Shown here piece by piece: positions 16,702-27,300 of a stretch of 64,000 nt of DNA. The translations under genes were made by a program, and so were the position numbers. Below the pieces are notes generated by a model. That model was not told the DNA's origin and did no database searches. It saw only the letters and a list, made by a program, of their open reading frames with translations. Each line of letters begins with the position of its first letter. Within the stretch, counting starts at the first letter, position 1. The DNA is from Tistrella bauzanensis. GTDB lineage: Bacteria; Pseudomonadota; Alphaproteobacteria; Tistrellales; Tistrellaceae. Where the stretch lies: the NCBI RefSeq assembly GCF_014636235.1, contig NZ_BMDZ01000027.1:1-64000 (forward strand), in the 5' to 3' direction.

Positions 16702-19700
16702 ATGTCTGTCGCCTCCCTGTATGACGCCTTCGTCCGGGCCACCGCCCAGGGCACGATCAGCGCCACCATTCTGCCGCTGATGGGCAAGCTGACCACGGCG
16801 CTGGGGGTGACGGCGCTGCCCCTGACCGACGGCGACCCCGTCCGTCTGTCGGCAGCGGCCCGCCTGACCGGCAAGATCACCTGGGCCGATGGCACCTCGT
16901 GGACGCTGACCCTGGTCGGCACGGTCGACGACGACCGGCGCGACGTGCTGGAGATGAGCCTTCTGGCCCGCACCGCCAGTGGCAAGGTGGTGCTGTCGAC
17001 GCTGGTCCCCGACCTGCCCACCTCGCGCATCCCCTCGCCCGATGTCGGCGGCACGCTGATGCTGGGGCCGTCGATCATCGGCGATCTGGGGCCGGAACAG
17101 GCCGGCGTTCTGGTGACCGCGGTCGATGACGGCACCGCCGATGTGCCGCCGGTGGTGCTCTCGGGCAATCTGGTGCTGACCGGCACCAAGCTTGCGCCCT
17201 ATGCGGCGGTGCTGGGTGCCACCCAGTTGAACCTGAACGGCACCATCGATCCGCGCGCCGATGCCGCGATCGCCGATAAAGTGAAGCTGATCGCGGTTTC
17301 GCCCACCGCTTCGACCGACTGGCCGAAGATGGGGGTGGAACAGGTCTCGCTGTCGCTGACCACCGATTATACCGATGTCTACAGCCTGGACGAGCCGCCG
17401 GCGCTGATCTCGGCGGTGCTGCTGGTTCTGGTGCTGACGGTGAACACCGGCCGGCCGCATGACGTGGTGGTGACGGTGCCCCTGCTTCAGTCGGACACGC
17501 TGTGGGACATCGACGGCAACATCGATCCGCCGCTGACCCTGTCGGACGGCATCATCGCGCTGTTGCAGCTTTTTCCCGGCACCACGCCCGATACCTTCAG
17601 CCTGCCGGCCGGTGTGGCGGCACTCGACGCCTTCGGTTTATCTAATCTGCGCTTCGGCATCGAGACCACCGGCGGCGACCTGCCGCTGCCGACCGGCATT
17701 TCCTATACCGGTGCCACCATCGTCTCGACCAGCCCTTGGGATCTGCCGATCCCGTTCATCCGCATCGAGGAGGTGGGTGCGAGCTGGCTGGTGCTGTGGG
17801 GCACGCCGAAAAGCCGCTGGAGCGGCAGCCTGTTCGGCACCATGCGCTTCGGCTCCAAGACCGGCGACGGCGAGGTGCCGCCCGGCCAGGAGGTCACCGA
17901 TAATTCGGGTAACCCGGTCTATCTGGATGTGGTGGTCGGCCTGCCCGATCTGACGGTCGAGGCGACCACGCGCGGCGCCATCGAGCTGGACCTTGCGGCG
18001 GCGATGTCGGTCTTCTTCCCCGGCACGCAGCCATCGGTCAGCGCCTCGCTGATCATCGACCGGATCACCATGGGCGCGTCGCTGCCCGCCAAGACCTATG
18101 GTGCGACGCTGGTCGCCCATGGCGATTGGGAAATCCCGATCGGCGACGTCACCTTCACGCTCGACAACGTCACCTTCGAGGTGACGGTCAGCCCGTCGAA
18201 GATCTGGGGCGGGCTTGCCGGCATGGCCGGGGTCTATGTCGGCGGCGAGCAGATGACCATCCTGTCGGCCGGCGCCTATTATCCGGGCGATGGCAGTTGG
18301 ACCTTTCAGGGCGGGCTGGCGGTCGGCACGCTGAACCTGACCGAATTCGTCTATGCCTTCCTGGGCCAGACCGCGCCCGACTGGCTGCCCGATCTGGAAC
18401 TCACCCGGCTGTGGGCCAGCTATTCCACATCCGCGGGCAACCCCTATGCGGTGTCGGCGGCGGTGGCGGTGCGCTGGGATCCTGAGATCCTGGGCGTGAA
18501 GCTGGCGCTGATTGCCGAAGCCGATATCAAGCGGCGGCCAAAGGCGACCGGCCCCACCATGCAGGCCGCGCGCGATGTGCTGCGCCTCGATGGTCTGGCA
18601 ATCAACCGGCCACGCCTGCACAGCCTCGTCATCACCGACGCGGCCGATGGCGATGCACCGGTGATGATCTATGAAGGGTCGGTCAAGGGCTCGTTCGAGC
18701 TGAACAACCTGATCGTCACCGTCGGGCTGTCGTTCCTGTCGGCCGAGATGACCTGGCTGTTCCGCCTGCAACTCGACAAGTTCACCCTGGAGGCCCGCAC
18801 CTCATGGACCGGCACCGGCGACAAGCGCCATCAGGTGCTGACGGTCGAGATGCAGGGCGTCACGCTGGGCGCGATGATCGAGAGCTTTGCGGCACTGGCC
18901 AATCCCAACGCCAATTATCGCCTGGAATCGCCCTGGACCTTCCTGAACAGCATCAATCTCGGCCATTTCACCCTGGTCATCGACCCCACCGAACAGACGG
19001 TGACGCTGAACTACACCGTCAATCTGAAGCTCGGTTTCATCACCATCAAAACGGTCGGCATCCGCTATGACCGATCGACGGGCGAGCCGCAGGTCAATAT
19101 CGAGATCACCGGCAATTTCCTCGGCAAGGATTATGGCCGCGAGCCGGGGATGTCGCCGCTGGGATGGGACGCGCTGAACGACAGCCCACCCGCGGTGCCG
19201 GGCGCCGGCAACTCGCTGGTCGACCTGCGCTATATGGGCTTCGGCCAGCATGTGACGCTGGACGGCCTGACCCGGCCGGACTCGCTTGCCGACGTCATCA
19301 AGCTGATGCGCCAGCAGTTGACGCCGATGGACGACCCGTTCCGCAACCCGCTGGACCAGCCCAGCGGCAACACGCTGCATTTCGACGAGAACAGCCAGTG
19401 GCTGATCGGGCTCGACATCACGCTGATGGGCACCGTCACCGTCAAGCTGGTGATGAACGACCCCAATCTCTATGGCGTGCTGATCGCGCTGGCCGGCCCC
19501 GAAGCCGGCGGCCTTTCGGGCTTCAGTTTCGAACTGCTCTACAAGAAGGTCACCGACGACATCGGCGTGTTCCATGCCCGGCTGCAGGTGCCGGACATGT
19601 TCCGCCAGCTCGATTTCGGTGTGGTCGCGATCACGCTGGGTATCATCACCGTCGACGTCTTCACCAACGGCAATTTCAAGGTCGATCTGGGCTTTCCCCA

Positions 19701-22700
19701 TGCCCGCGATTTCTCGGTCAGCTTCGGCCTGCAATACGGGCCGTTCCTGGGCAAGGGCGGCATCTATTTCGGCCTGCTGAACGGCGCCACCTCGACCCGC
19801 GTGCCGGCCATCACCAACGGCACCTTCTCGCCGGTGCTGGAACTGGGCCTGGGGCTTGCGGTCGGTATCGGGCGCGAGTTCAACAAGGGACCGCTGAAGG
19901 CCGGCCTGTATCTTCAGGTCGAGGTGGTGTTCGAAGGCGTGCTCGCCTGGTTCCACCCCAACGACGCCGCCGCCTCGAAGGCGATGTATTTCTGGGCGCA
20001 GGGCACCGCCGCCCTGGTCGGCAAGGTCTATGGCAAGGTCGACTTCAAAGTCATCTCGATCGATGTCAGCTTCGAGGCCTATGCGGCGGCAACCCTGACC
20101 ATGGCCGCCTATAAACCGACGCTGATCAGCATGAGCGTGGGGGTGCGGGTCAAGGCGTCGATCAAGATCGTGTTCGTCAAGATCTCGTTCTCGTTCTCGA
20201 CCAGCCTGGACGTGTCGTTCACCATCGGCTCGGCTTCGACCACGCCCTGGGTGCTGTCGGCCGACCAGTCGGGCCGCAATCTGAACGCGGCGAGCGGCAC
20301 CGGCGGCGCGGCGCTGGGGCGGAATGCCGGGCTGTACGACGCTCTGGGCATCACGCCGCTGGGCAATGCCTCGCGCAGTGTCGGCGCGCGCTATCGCCGC
20401 CGTCCGGCCGATATGACCCGGATCACCCGCACCCTGACCCGCGCCCGGCTGGCGGCCGCGCGCCGGGCCGGTGGCGACATGCGTGACCTCGACCATCCGC
20501 TGACCCGGATGATGTCGATGCTGGCCGACGACAACGGCATCACGCTGGCGACCGATCCTTGCGCCGATGGCAGCTACCGGCTGAACTTCTCGGCCGATGC
20601 CAAGGTCTATCCCGACGGCGCGATCGAGCGCCTGGACGTGCGGATGGTGCCGGGCTTCACCATCGCCGATCTGCCGGTCGACTGGCCCTCGGCCGATCCG
20701 GTCACTGGCGACGCCGATCCGGCCTATAAGGTCGTGCTGATGCTGTCGATCGACGGGCCGCAGCCGGTCGAGGCGGAGACCCTGCTGATGGCCCGCACCG
20801 GCGCCATCACCGCGACCGCGCGCGCCGCCGAACAGCAGGAGACGTCGTTCGCAGTCCTGGCCGAGGGCCTGTTCCGCTGGGCGATTTCGGCCATCGGGCT
20901 GGATCCGCAGACCGCCACCCTCACCGCCGGCGATCTGGCGGAACTCGCCGCCCAGATGGATTGCCCGCAGACCTTCGCCGAGGGTTTCTCGTTCACCAAT
21001 CTGAACGGCTTCCTTGCCAACAATGTCGATGTCCGGCTGTCGGGCATCCCCGCCGGCGACGACCCGGATGTCATCGGCGGTGTCAGCTTCCCGATGCCGC
21101 CGGTGCTGGGCTGGACCAGCCCCGACCTGCCGCCGCCCGAAAACGACCGCAACTTCGCCAACTGGCAGCCGGTCGACAATGCGTATGCCGCCCGCATCGC
21201 CACCTATTTCCGCAAACTGTCGCCCCAGCCCATGGGCACCGACGGCGGCGATGGCGGCGGCGGGATCGACGACAACGAGCCGCTGTCGTCGGTGATCTTC
21301 CGCGAATACATGCTGCTGATCGCCAAATCCATGGTCCAGGCGGCGGAGAACCTGTTCGCGCGCTTCCCCGTCGAGATCGACGACACATCCACTTTGGCCG
21401 GGATTGCCGACGGCTTCCCCACCATCACCGTGCCCTATGTCATGCATCTGGGCGATACGGTCGATCAGGTGGCCGCCACCTATGGCTATGGCACGGCCGA
21501 GCTGCTGGCGCTGAACCCGGGTCTGGCCGACACCCTGGATACGGCGGTGCCGGGCCAGATCCTGCCGATCATCCTGGGTGTGACCCCTGAGAGCATCGCC
21601 GCCGCCAATCCGGAGCGGTTGCTGACCGCCGCCAAGACCATTCATGCCGCCGCCCTCGACACCCAGATCCTGGATGGCGAGACCGCGGCCGGTCTGTGCG
21701 CCCGGGTGGGCGCTGTGGTCGATGACTGGCTGGCGACCATCGCCGCCCTCGATGTGCCGACCATCACCCGCGCCGGCGCGCCACTGGCGCTGCCGCAGGC
21801 GAGCTTCCCCAACCCCACCGCGCTGACCCTGACGCAAGCCGCAGCCCTGTTCTATGTCCGCGTCAATGCCGGCACGCTGGCGGTTGCCGCCGTGCCCGAA
21901 TCCGCCTGGTATGGCGAGGCCATCGTTCAATTGACCGGCGACAGCATTGGCGCCGATGGCAGCCTGCCCGCGATCGTGATGCTGCCATCTGCCTATGACA
22001 CATTGACCGATCCGGTGAGCTGGACCCGGCTTGCCGGCGACACATTGCCGCTGCTGGCCGCCGTGACCGCGCTGTGGCAGAACCCCACAGCCGATCCGCT
22101 GTTCGCCGCCTGGCTTGCCAGCGTTCAGGCCCTGAACCCCGGCTACACCACCGGTGCGGTGATCATTCCCGCCGCCGACACCGCGCTGCAACCCGATGAA
22201 GCCCTGCGGGCGCTGGCCGCGCGCCTGCTGATGGTCGCCGACCCGACCGCCGACCCGGCGGTTCCGACCGCCGGATTCCGCGGGCTGGTCGCGCCGGCCG
22301 ATATTCTGGCGCCGCTGGCCGACGTGACCGTGACCAACTGCACGCTGACCACGGCTGACGATCAGACCCTGCGCGATTTCGCCACCACCTATGATCTGGC
22401 GATCGAAACCGTCGGCCGCATCGGCGCCGACGTCGCCGGGCTGATCCGGCCAGTTGCCGACAAGCCGCTGATCGTGCCGACGCTGGCGGCGGTGACGCTG
22501 GACACGCTGATGCCGGCGCTGACAGCCGACGCGCCGGTGCGCGACGTGGCGGGGCAGGTGTCGCGGTTCATGCTTCATGGCCAGCGCCTGCCGGTGCCGG
22601 GCAGTGACGATGACGATGTGCTTGGCGGCCTCTATGATCTGGTCGGCCAGCAGGTCACCGGCCCCGCCCCTGATACCGAACAGCCGCCCGAGACGGCACG

Positions 22701-24348
22701 ACTGACCGTCACCATCACCGAGACCGTCGACACGCCCTGGCTGACGCTGGTCGCGACCGAGACCGCGCCACCGGATGCCGATATGGCGATGCTGACCGCC
22801 GGCCGCGCGGATTTCGCCGCCCGCAACCCGGCCGCCGCCGCCGGCCATCTGCGCCCGGGCATGATCCTGGAGGTCGACGACGCCGACAATCTGGTCATCA
22901 CCGTGACCGAAAAGATGCTGGGCGACGGCTATCCCTCGACGACCCTGACCCCGGTTCTGTATGCGCCGCCCACCGCGCTGCAATTGTGGCAGGACGTGCC
23001 CGTCCGCCACGGCCTGCCGCAGATGGTGATGTGGCAGGTGGCGGCACGGCCCGACCTGCCGGCGCTTGGTGCTGGCAATGGTGCCGCCGCCGTCGGCATG
23101 CCGTCGTTCTGGCCGTTCACGTCGAACCTCGCCAGCCTTGCCGCCAGCACCGACACCGGCCCCTGGCAACTGTACCGGGCAGACCCGGAACAAGGCCCCG
23201 ACGCGCCGGCGATCGCGATGAAACGCTTCACCTGGGCGACGCTGGTGGATATCACCATCAACCGCGTGCCCGGCCGGCCGCACACCGTGGAGGTGATCGG
23301 CGCCGATACGGCGGGCCGGCAGTTGCTGCTGGAATTGTGGCAGTACTTGGAGGCCAACGCCGCCACCGACGATGCCAGCCTGTTCTTCGGATTCCAGTTG
23401 TCGCCGGCGGCCGGTCTGGCCGGCGGGCTGGCATCGCCCACCATCGACCGCAACGCCACCTATCTGGTGCGCACCAATCTGTCGACCGAGACCCGGTCGG
23501 GCAATGTCAGCAGCGCGCGCAGTCTGGCGCTGGCCGATGGCGACACACCGCCATCGGGACCGTATTTCGCGCCCCTGTCGAATGCGCTGGGCTTCCTCAC
23601 CCTGCTTTGGGAAGCGAGCGTCGTCGGCGGCGGCGGCTATTGGCTGGACATGACCGATGCCGACGGCCAGGGCTTCAGCGACGAGATCTGGGGCCCCGAC
23701 GGCAATGCGGTGTTCACGATCATGGCGGTGCTCGACAGCCAGTCGGGTGCCGACCCGGCGCGGCGGCTGCACAGTTTCAACACGGCGGCCCTGGTCGCCG
23801 ACCCGGTCGACACCTCGGCGACCGCCCTGTTCGTGGCCGCCCCCGACGATCGCGATCAGGTGCGGCGCGCCACCGTGGCACAGGGCAATGTCGGCTTCAC
23901 CATGGGGCTGACCAACCCGCCCGATACCGGCGACAGCCCCGAGCTGACCGCGCGGCGGCTGTATAATCTGACGGGCTATCATCTGATCGACACCGCCGTG
24001 TTCGCGGCCAGCAATGACGGCCAGCCGGTGAACGGGCAGGTCGATGACGGCACCGCGCCGATCGACGCGCTGCGGATGCAGAAGCGCGTCCGTGCCGAGG
24101 ATGCCACCGACGACAACCAGACCGTGGCCCAGATCATCCCCATCCACCGCTATGCCAAATCGGCGAGCGTGCCGACCATCCCCGGCCTGCCGCCCGCGGC
24201 CGGCGACCCCTATGCCGGTATCTCGGCCCCCGGCCGCACGGCGCCCCCCACGGCCACCGTGACGCTGGGCTTCCATGACATCTTCGGCAACAGCACGAGC
24301 CCGGCCGCCACGCAAGGCGTGGAACCGGTCGCAGAAGGAGACGCGTGA
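16702..24348 (+). CDS. Giant modular protein with LysM-like repeats, 2548 aa
   Basis: Unrecognised as a whole. ATG 16702 has GGAG nine bases upstream. Residues 1-1200 are long amphipathic beta-strand sequence with recurring patterns such as TVTLNYTVNLKLGF, as in beta-solenoid or groove-like proteins; a relation to the DUF6603 type of large bacterial proteins is a weak recollection. Residues 1225-1260 are an Arg-rich linker (ARYRRRPADM). A LysM-like module lies near 1577-1625: VPYVMHLGDTVDQVAATY with the ALNPGL and PGQILPI positions typical of LysM. More degenerate copies follow to about 2050. The final 450 residues are globular and end near GFHDIFGNST. No signal peptide, LPxTG motif or membrane span is seen. 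LysM modules usually bind GlcNAc polymers, so cell-wall or glycan contact is possible. The gene overlaps the next one, which has related modules. Confidence 0.7.
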   Translation: MSVASLYDAFVRATAQGTISATILPLMGKLTTALGVTALPLTDGDPVRLSAAARLTGKITWADGTSWTLTLVGTVDDDRRDVLEMSLLARTASGKVVLSTLVPDLPTSRIPSPDVGGTLMLGPSIIGDLGPEQAGVLVTAVDDGTADVPPVVLSGNLVLTGTKLAPYAAVLGATQLNLNGTIDPRADAAIADKVKLIAVSPTASTDWPKMGVEQVSLSLTTDYTDVYSLDEPPALISAVLLVLVLTVNTGRPHDVVVTVPLLQSDTLWDIDGNIDPPLTLSDGIIALLQLFPGTTPDTFSLPAGVAALDAFGLSNLRFGIETTGGDLPLPTGISYTGATIVSTSPWDLPIPFIRIEEVGASWLVLWGTPKSRWSGSLFGTMRFGSKTGDGEVPPGQEVTDNSGNPVYLDVVVGLPDLTVEATTRGAIELDLAAAMSVFFPGTQPSVSASLIIDRITMGASLPAKTYGATLVAHGDWEIPIGDVTFTLDNVTFEVTVSPSKIWGGLAGMAGVYVGGEQMTILSAGAYYPGDGSWTFQGGLAVGTLNLTEFVYAFLGQTAPDWLPDLELTRLWASYSTSAGNPYAVSAAVAVRWDPEILGVKLALIAEADIKRRPKATGPTMQAARDVLRLDGLAINRPRLHSLVITDAADGDAPVMIYEGSVKGSFELNNLIVTVGLSFLSAEMTWLFRLQLDKFTLEARTSWTGTGDKRHQVLTVEMQGVTLGAMIESFAALANPNANYRLESPWTFLNSINLGHFTLVIDPTEQTVTLNYTVNLKLGFITIKTVGIRYDRSTGEPQVNIEITGNFLGKDYGREPGMSPLGWDALNDSPPAVPGAGNSLVDLRYMGFGQHVTLDGLTRPDSLADVIKLMRQQLTPMDDPFRNPLDQPSGNTLHFDENSQWLIGLDITLMGTVTVKLVMNDPNLYGVLIALAGPEAGGLSGFSFELLYKKVTDDIGVFHARLQVPDMFRQLDFGVVAITLGIITVDVFTNGNFKVDLGFPHARDFSVSFGLQYGPFLGKGGIYFGLLNGATSTRVPAITNGTFSPVLELGLGLAVGIGREFNKGPLKAGLYLQVEVVFEGVLAWFHPNDAAASKAMYFWAQGTAALVGKVYGKVDFKVISIDVSFEAYAAATLTMAAYKPTLISMSVGVRVKASIKIVFVKISFSFSTSLDVSFTIGSASTTPWVLSADQSGRNLNAASGTGGAALGRNAGLYDALGITPLGNASRSVGARYRRRPADMTRITRTLTRARLAAARRAGGDMRDLDHPLTRMMSMLADDNGITLATDPCADGSYRLNFSADAKVYPDGAIERLDVRMVPGFTIADLPVDWPSADPVTGDADPAYKVVLMLSIDGPQPVEAETLLMARTGAITATARAAEQQETSFAVLAEGLFRWAISAIGLDPQTATLTAGDLAELAAQMDCPQTFAEGFSFTNLNGFLANNVDVRLSGIPAGDDPDVIGGVSFPMPPVLGWTSPDLPPPENDRNFANWQPVDNAYAARIATYFRKLSPQPMGTDGGDGGGGIDDNEPLSSVIFREYMLLIAKSMVQAAENLFARFPVEIDDTSTLAGIADGFPTITVPYVMHLGDTVDQVAATYGYGTAELLALNPGLADTLDTAVPGQILPIILGVTPESIAAANPERLLTAAKTIHAAALDTQILDGETAAGLCARVGAVVDDWLATIAALDVPTITRAGAPLALPQASFPNPTALTLTQAAALFYVRVNAGTLAVAAVPESAWYGEAIVQLTGDSIGADGSLPAIVMLPSAYDTLTDPVSWTRLAGDTLPLLAAVTALWQNPTADPLFAAWLASVQALNPGYTTGAVIIPAADTALQPDEALRALAARLLMVADPTADPAVPTAGFRGLVAPADILAPLADVTVTNCTLTTADDQTLRDFATTYDLAIETVGRIGADVAGLIRPVADKPLIVPTLAAVTLDTLMPALTADAPVRDVAGQVSRFMLHGQRLPVPGSDDDDVLGGLYDLVGQQVTGPAPDTEQPPETARLTVTITETVDTPWLTLVATETAPPDADMAMLTAGRADFAARNPAAAAGHLRPGMILEVDDADNLVITVTEKMLGDGYPSTTLTPVLYAPPTALQLWQDVPVRHGLPQMVMWQVAARPDLPALGAGNGAAAVGMPSFWPFTSNLASLAASTDTGPWQLYRADPEQGPDAPAIAMKRFTWATLVDITINRVPGRPHTVEVIGADTAGRQLLLELWQYLEANAATDDASLFFGFQLSPAAGLAGGLASPTIDRNATYLVRTNLSTETRSGNVSSARSLALADGDTPPSGPYFAPLSNALGFLTLLWEASVVGGGGYWLDMTDADGQGFSDEIWGPDGNAVFTIMAVLDSQSGADPARRLHSFNTAALVADPVDTSATALFVAAPDDRDQVRRATVAQGNVGFTMGLTNPPDTGDSPELTARRLYNLTGYHLIDTAVFAASNDGQPVNGQVDDGTAPIDALRMQKRVRAEDATDDNQTVAQIIPIHRYAKSASVPTIPGLPPAAGDPYAGISAPGRTAPPTATVTLGFHDIFGNSTSPAATQGVEPVAEGDA

Positions 24349-27300
24349 TGAGCGCCGCGATGACCGTTACGGCCGACGCGGCCATGCCCGGCAGCGTCGA
24401 CATGACCGTTGGCTACACCGATCCGGTGATCGGCGTGGCCGCCTGGCCGGTGACCACGGCATCCTGGGCGATCCAGCCGCCGGCCGAAGGCCAGAGCGGC
24501 GCCGTGCTGGCGATGCGGGTGGCGATGCAGCCCGGCGGGCTGGTGCCGCCACCGGTGGCGGCCGGTGATGCCGCCGCAGCCACCGCCACCGATATCGCCA
24601 GCCGCTTTGGCGCGGTGTGGTATCAGGTGATGCAGCCGGATATGCAGGTGGTGTTGTCCACCGCGCTCAACCAGCCGGCCGGCGGCGATCCTGTGGCGCT
24701 ACCGACCACGATCAGCGGCCTGCGCGCCCATGTCTCGGGCTGCTATGCCTTCTCGGCCGCCGCCGCAAGCTTTGCCGCCGCCTTCGCCGACCCGGCGGTG
24801 ACCGCGACGCTGGCCGATGTGGTCGACCATTACGGCCTCGACTGGCAGGCGCTGGGTCTGGCCGCGGGCGAGCGCCTGCTGGGCAGCCTGCTGGTGCTGC
24901 CGGAAAGCGGGCTGCTGGTGCCGTCTTTCGCGGTGTTCCAGGCCGGCGGCACCGTGGCGGCACTGGTGCCGGCGCCGCTGGACCCGGCAGCCGTGCTGGG
25001 CGACGACGACAATATCGTGCTGCCGCTGAACCCCGGTTCCGAGCTGGTGGTGCCATCGGCCGAACGGGCACAGCCCGAAGACGGCTTGCCGTTGGCCGAT
25101 CTGGCCCTGGCCCTGAACATCACGCTCGCCAGCCTGGTCACCGCCAATGCCGACCGGCCGGGCCTGCTGGCGCCGGGCTTCGTGTTCTCGGCGCAGGGCA
25201 TCGAGGTCGAGGTGCCGGCCACGGGTGAGCCCGGCGCCGATGCGACGTTTGAGGACATCGCCCTCGCCTTCACCGAAAACGGCGTGCCGTTCGATGCGGT
25301 GATGGCGGCGGGTTCCAGCGCCGAGACACTGGGCATGTTCCGCAGTGGCGTGACCCTGACCGTCGATCGCCAGATCATCGCCGCCGGCTGGACGCTCGCC
25401 ACCAACACCACCACCATCGACGCCACCACCCTGGCCGGGCTGAACACCGCCACCATCGACCTGTTCCCGGCCGGTGTGCCGCTGTTCCTGAAGGCCGATG
25501 CGGTGACCGGGCTCGACACCGCCCCGCTCGGCGCCACCGCCCGCGCCTATGCGATCGAGCCCGGCGACCTGCTGCGCCACAATGCCGGTCTCGCCCCCAT
25601 GACGCCCGCGCCCGATGGCAGCGCCGGGCTGCCGGTGGCGGGCCTCGCCGCCTGGAGCCTCGATCCGGCGGATCTGCGCATCCCCTATCGCATCCCCGGC
25701 GGCCAGACCATGACCGCCATCGCGGCCCTGTTCCTGGCAGCCAGCACCGCCGACGGCATCACGCCCGAACAGGCGCTGACCCAGGCCAACCGCGCCCTGC
25801 CCGGCACGGTTGCCGGCGGGCGCACGATCACCGTTTCAGGCCAGCCGCTGGCAACCGAGGCCGGCGACAGTTTCGACGACGTCATCGCCCGCGCCGATCC
25901 GCCGGTGACCATCATCGATTTCGCCGACGCCATCGCCGATGATCCGCTGGCGCTGGCGGCGGGCGGATTGCTGCTATGCCCGCCCGCCGTGCTGGACGCG
26001 GCCGGGCCGGCAACGCCCGCCGATCTGGTTGCACGCTATGGCGTCGACGCAACGCTGGTGCTCAGCGCCAATGCCGCGACGCCGGGCGTGATCGCCGCCG
26101 GTGTGACCTTGAAGCCTTCGCCGGTTGCCGACACGCCGACCATCGTCACGGCCGCGGCCGACAGCATGAACGCCATCCTGCACCGCTTCGCCGCCGCTGG
26201 GATCGCGGTCACCATCGGCGATGTCGTACAGGGCAATCCCGACACCGCCTTCCTGGCCGCTGGCGCGCAACTGCTGCTGCCGCCTGTCGACACGACCCTG
26301 ACGGCAGCCTTCGGTGAGGGTGGCTGGCAGGTGCCGGGGGTGATCTTCCCGCTGCGGAGCTGGGTGACGCTCGCGCGCAATCCCGATCTGGTCGACCCCG
26401 CCTTTCGCGGCACCGATGCCGTCCCCGGCCCGGTGGTGCAGGAGGCGAGTCCGCTGGCCGCCGCCCGCAGCGCCACGCCGGAACGCCAGGAAAACGGCGC
26501 CGTCACCCTCGATGTCTTCGCGGCCGCGATCGAGGAGGTGATCGAGGGGCTGAAACTCGCCACCGGCCGGGTGCTCTCGGCCGAACGCGACCCGTCGCCC
26601 ACCGATATCTGGGCGGTGTCGTTCATCGATCCGGGTGGCATCACCCAGGTCGACATCGCCCCCACCAGCGAGCTTGAGGGAGTTGAGGGCAAGCAGCCGT
26701 TCAGCTTCGCGCTGCGGCCGCTGTCGAACACGCTGGAAGCCGAAAGCGGGGTCGAGATCCGCACCCTGGACCCCGCGACCGGCCAGTGGGGCGATACCAG
26801 GATCCTGGATTATCAGGGCGTCGACCTTGAGGTCTGGGCACGGGCGTGGTTGAGCGGGATGGACCTGATCTGCACGGCACCCTATGCCGCCCCGGCCTAT
26901 CGGGTGGCGCCGTCGGCGCTGGAACAACTGCTGGCGGCCAAGAAGCTGCTGGCCTGTGCTGTCGCCGACGGGCTGTCGCCGGTGCTGGTGGAGCAGGAGG
27001 AAAATGGCGGCGAGATCGGCGGCGCCGCCTGGACGGCCGCGCGCGAGGTGCTGTATCAGCGGCTGCTGAACCAGCTTGGCCCCGCCTATGACACCACGGC
27101 GATCCTTCAGTTCACCGCCACGGTCACGGCACCGACAGAGGCCGCCACCGCCCGGCTGTCGGGCGCCGGCCGGCTGGATCCGCTGAACGAGGCGGCCCGC
27201 CGGCAGCGCGCCGCCGCCGGCGACGACCCCGATGCCTGGCGGGTGTCGCAGCTTGGCAATGCCAAGACCTGGCTTGCCGATACCACCAGCGGCACGGTGT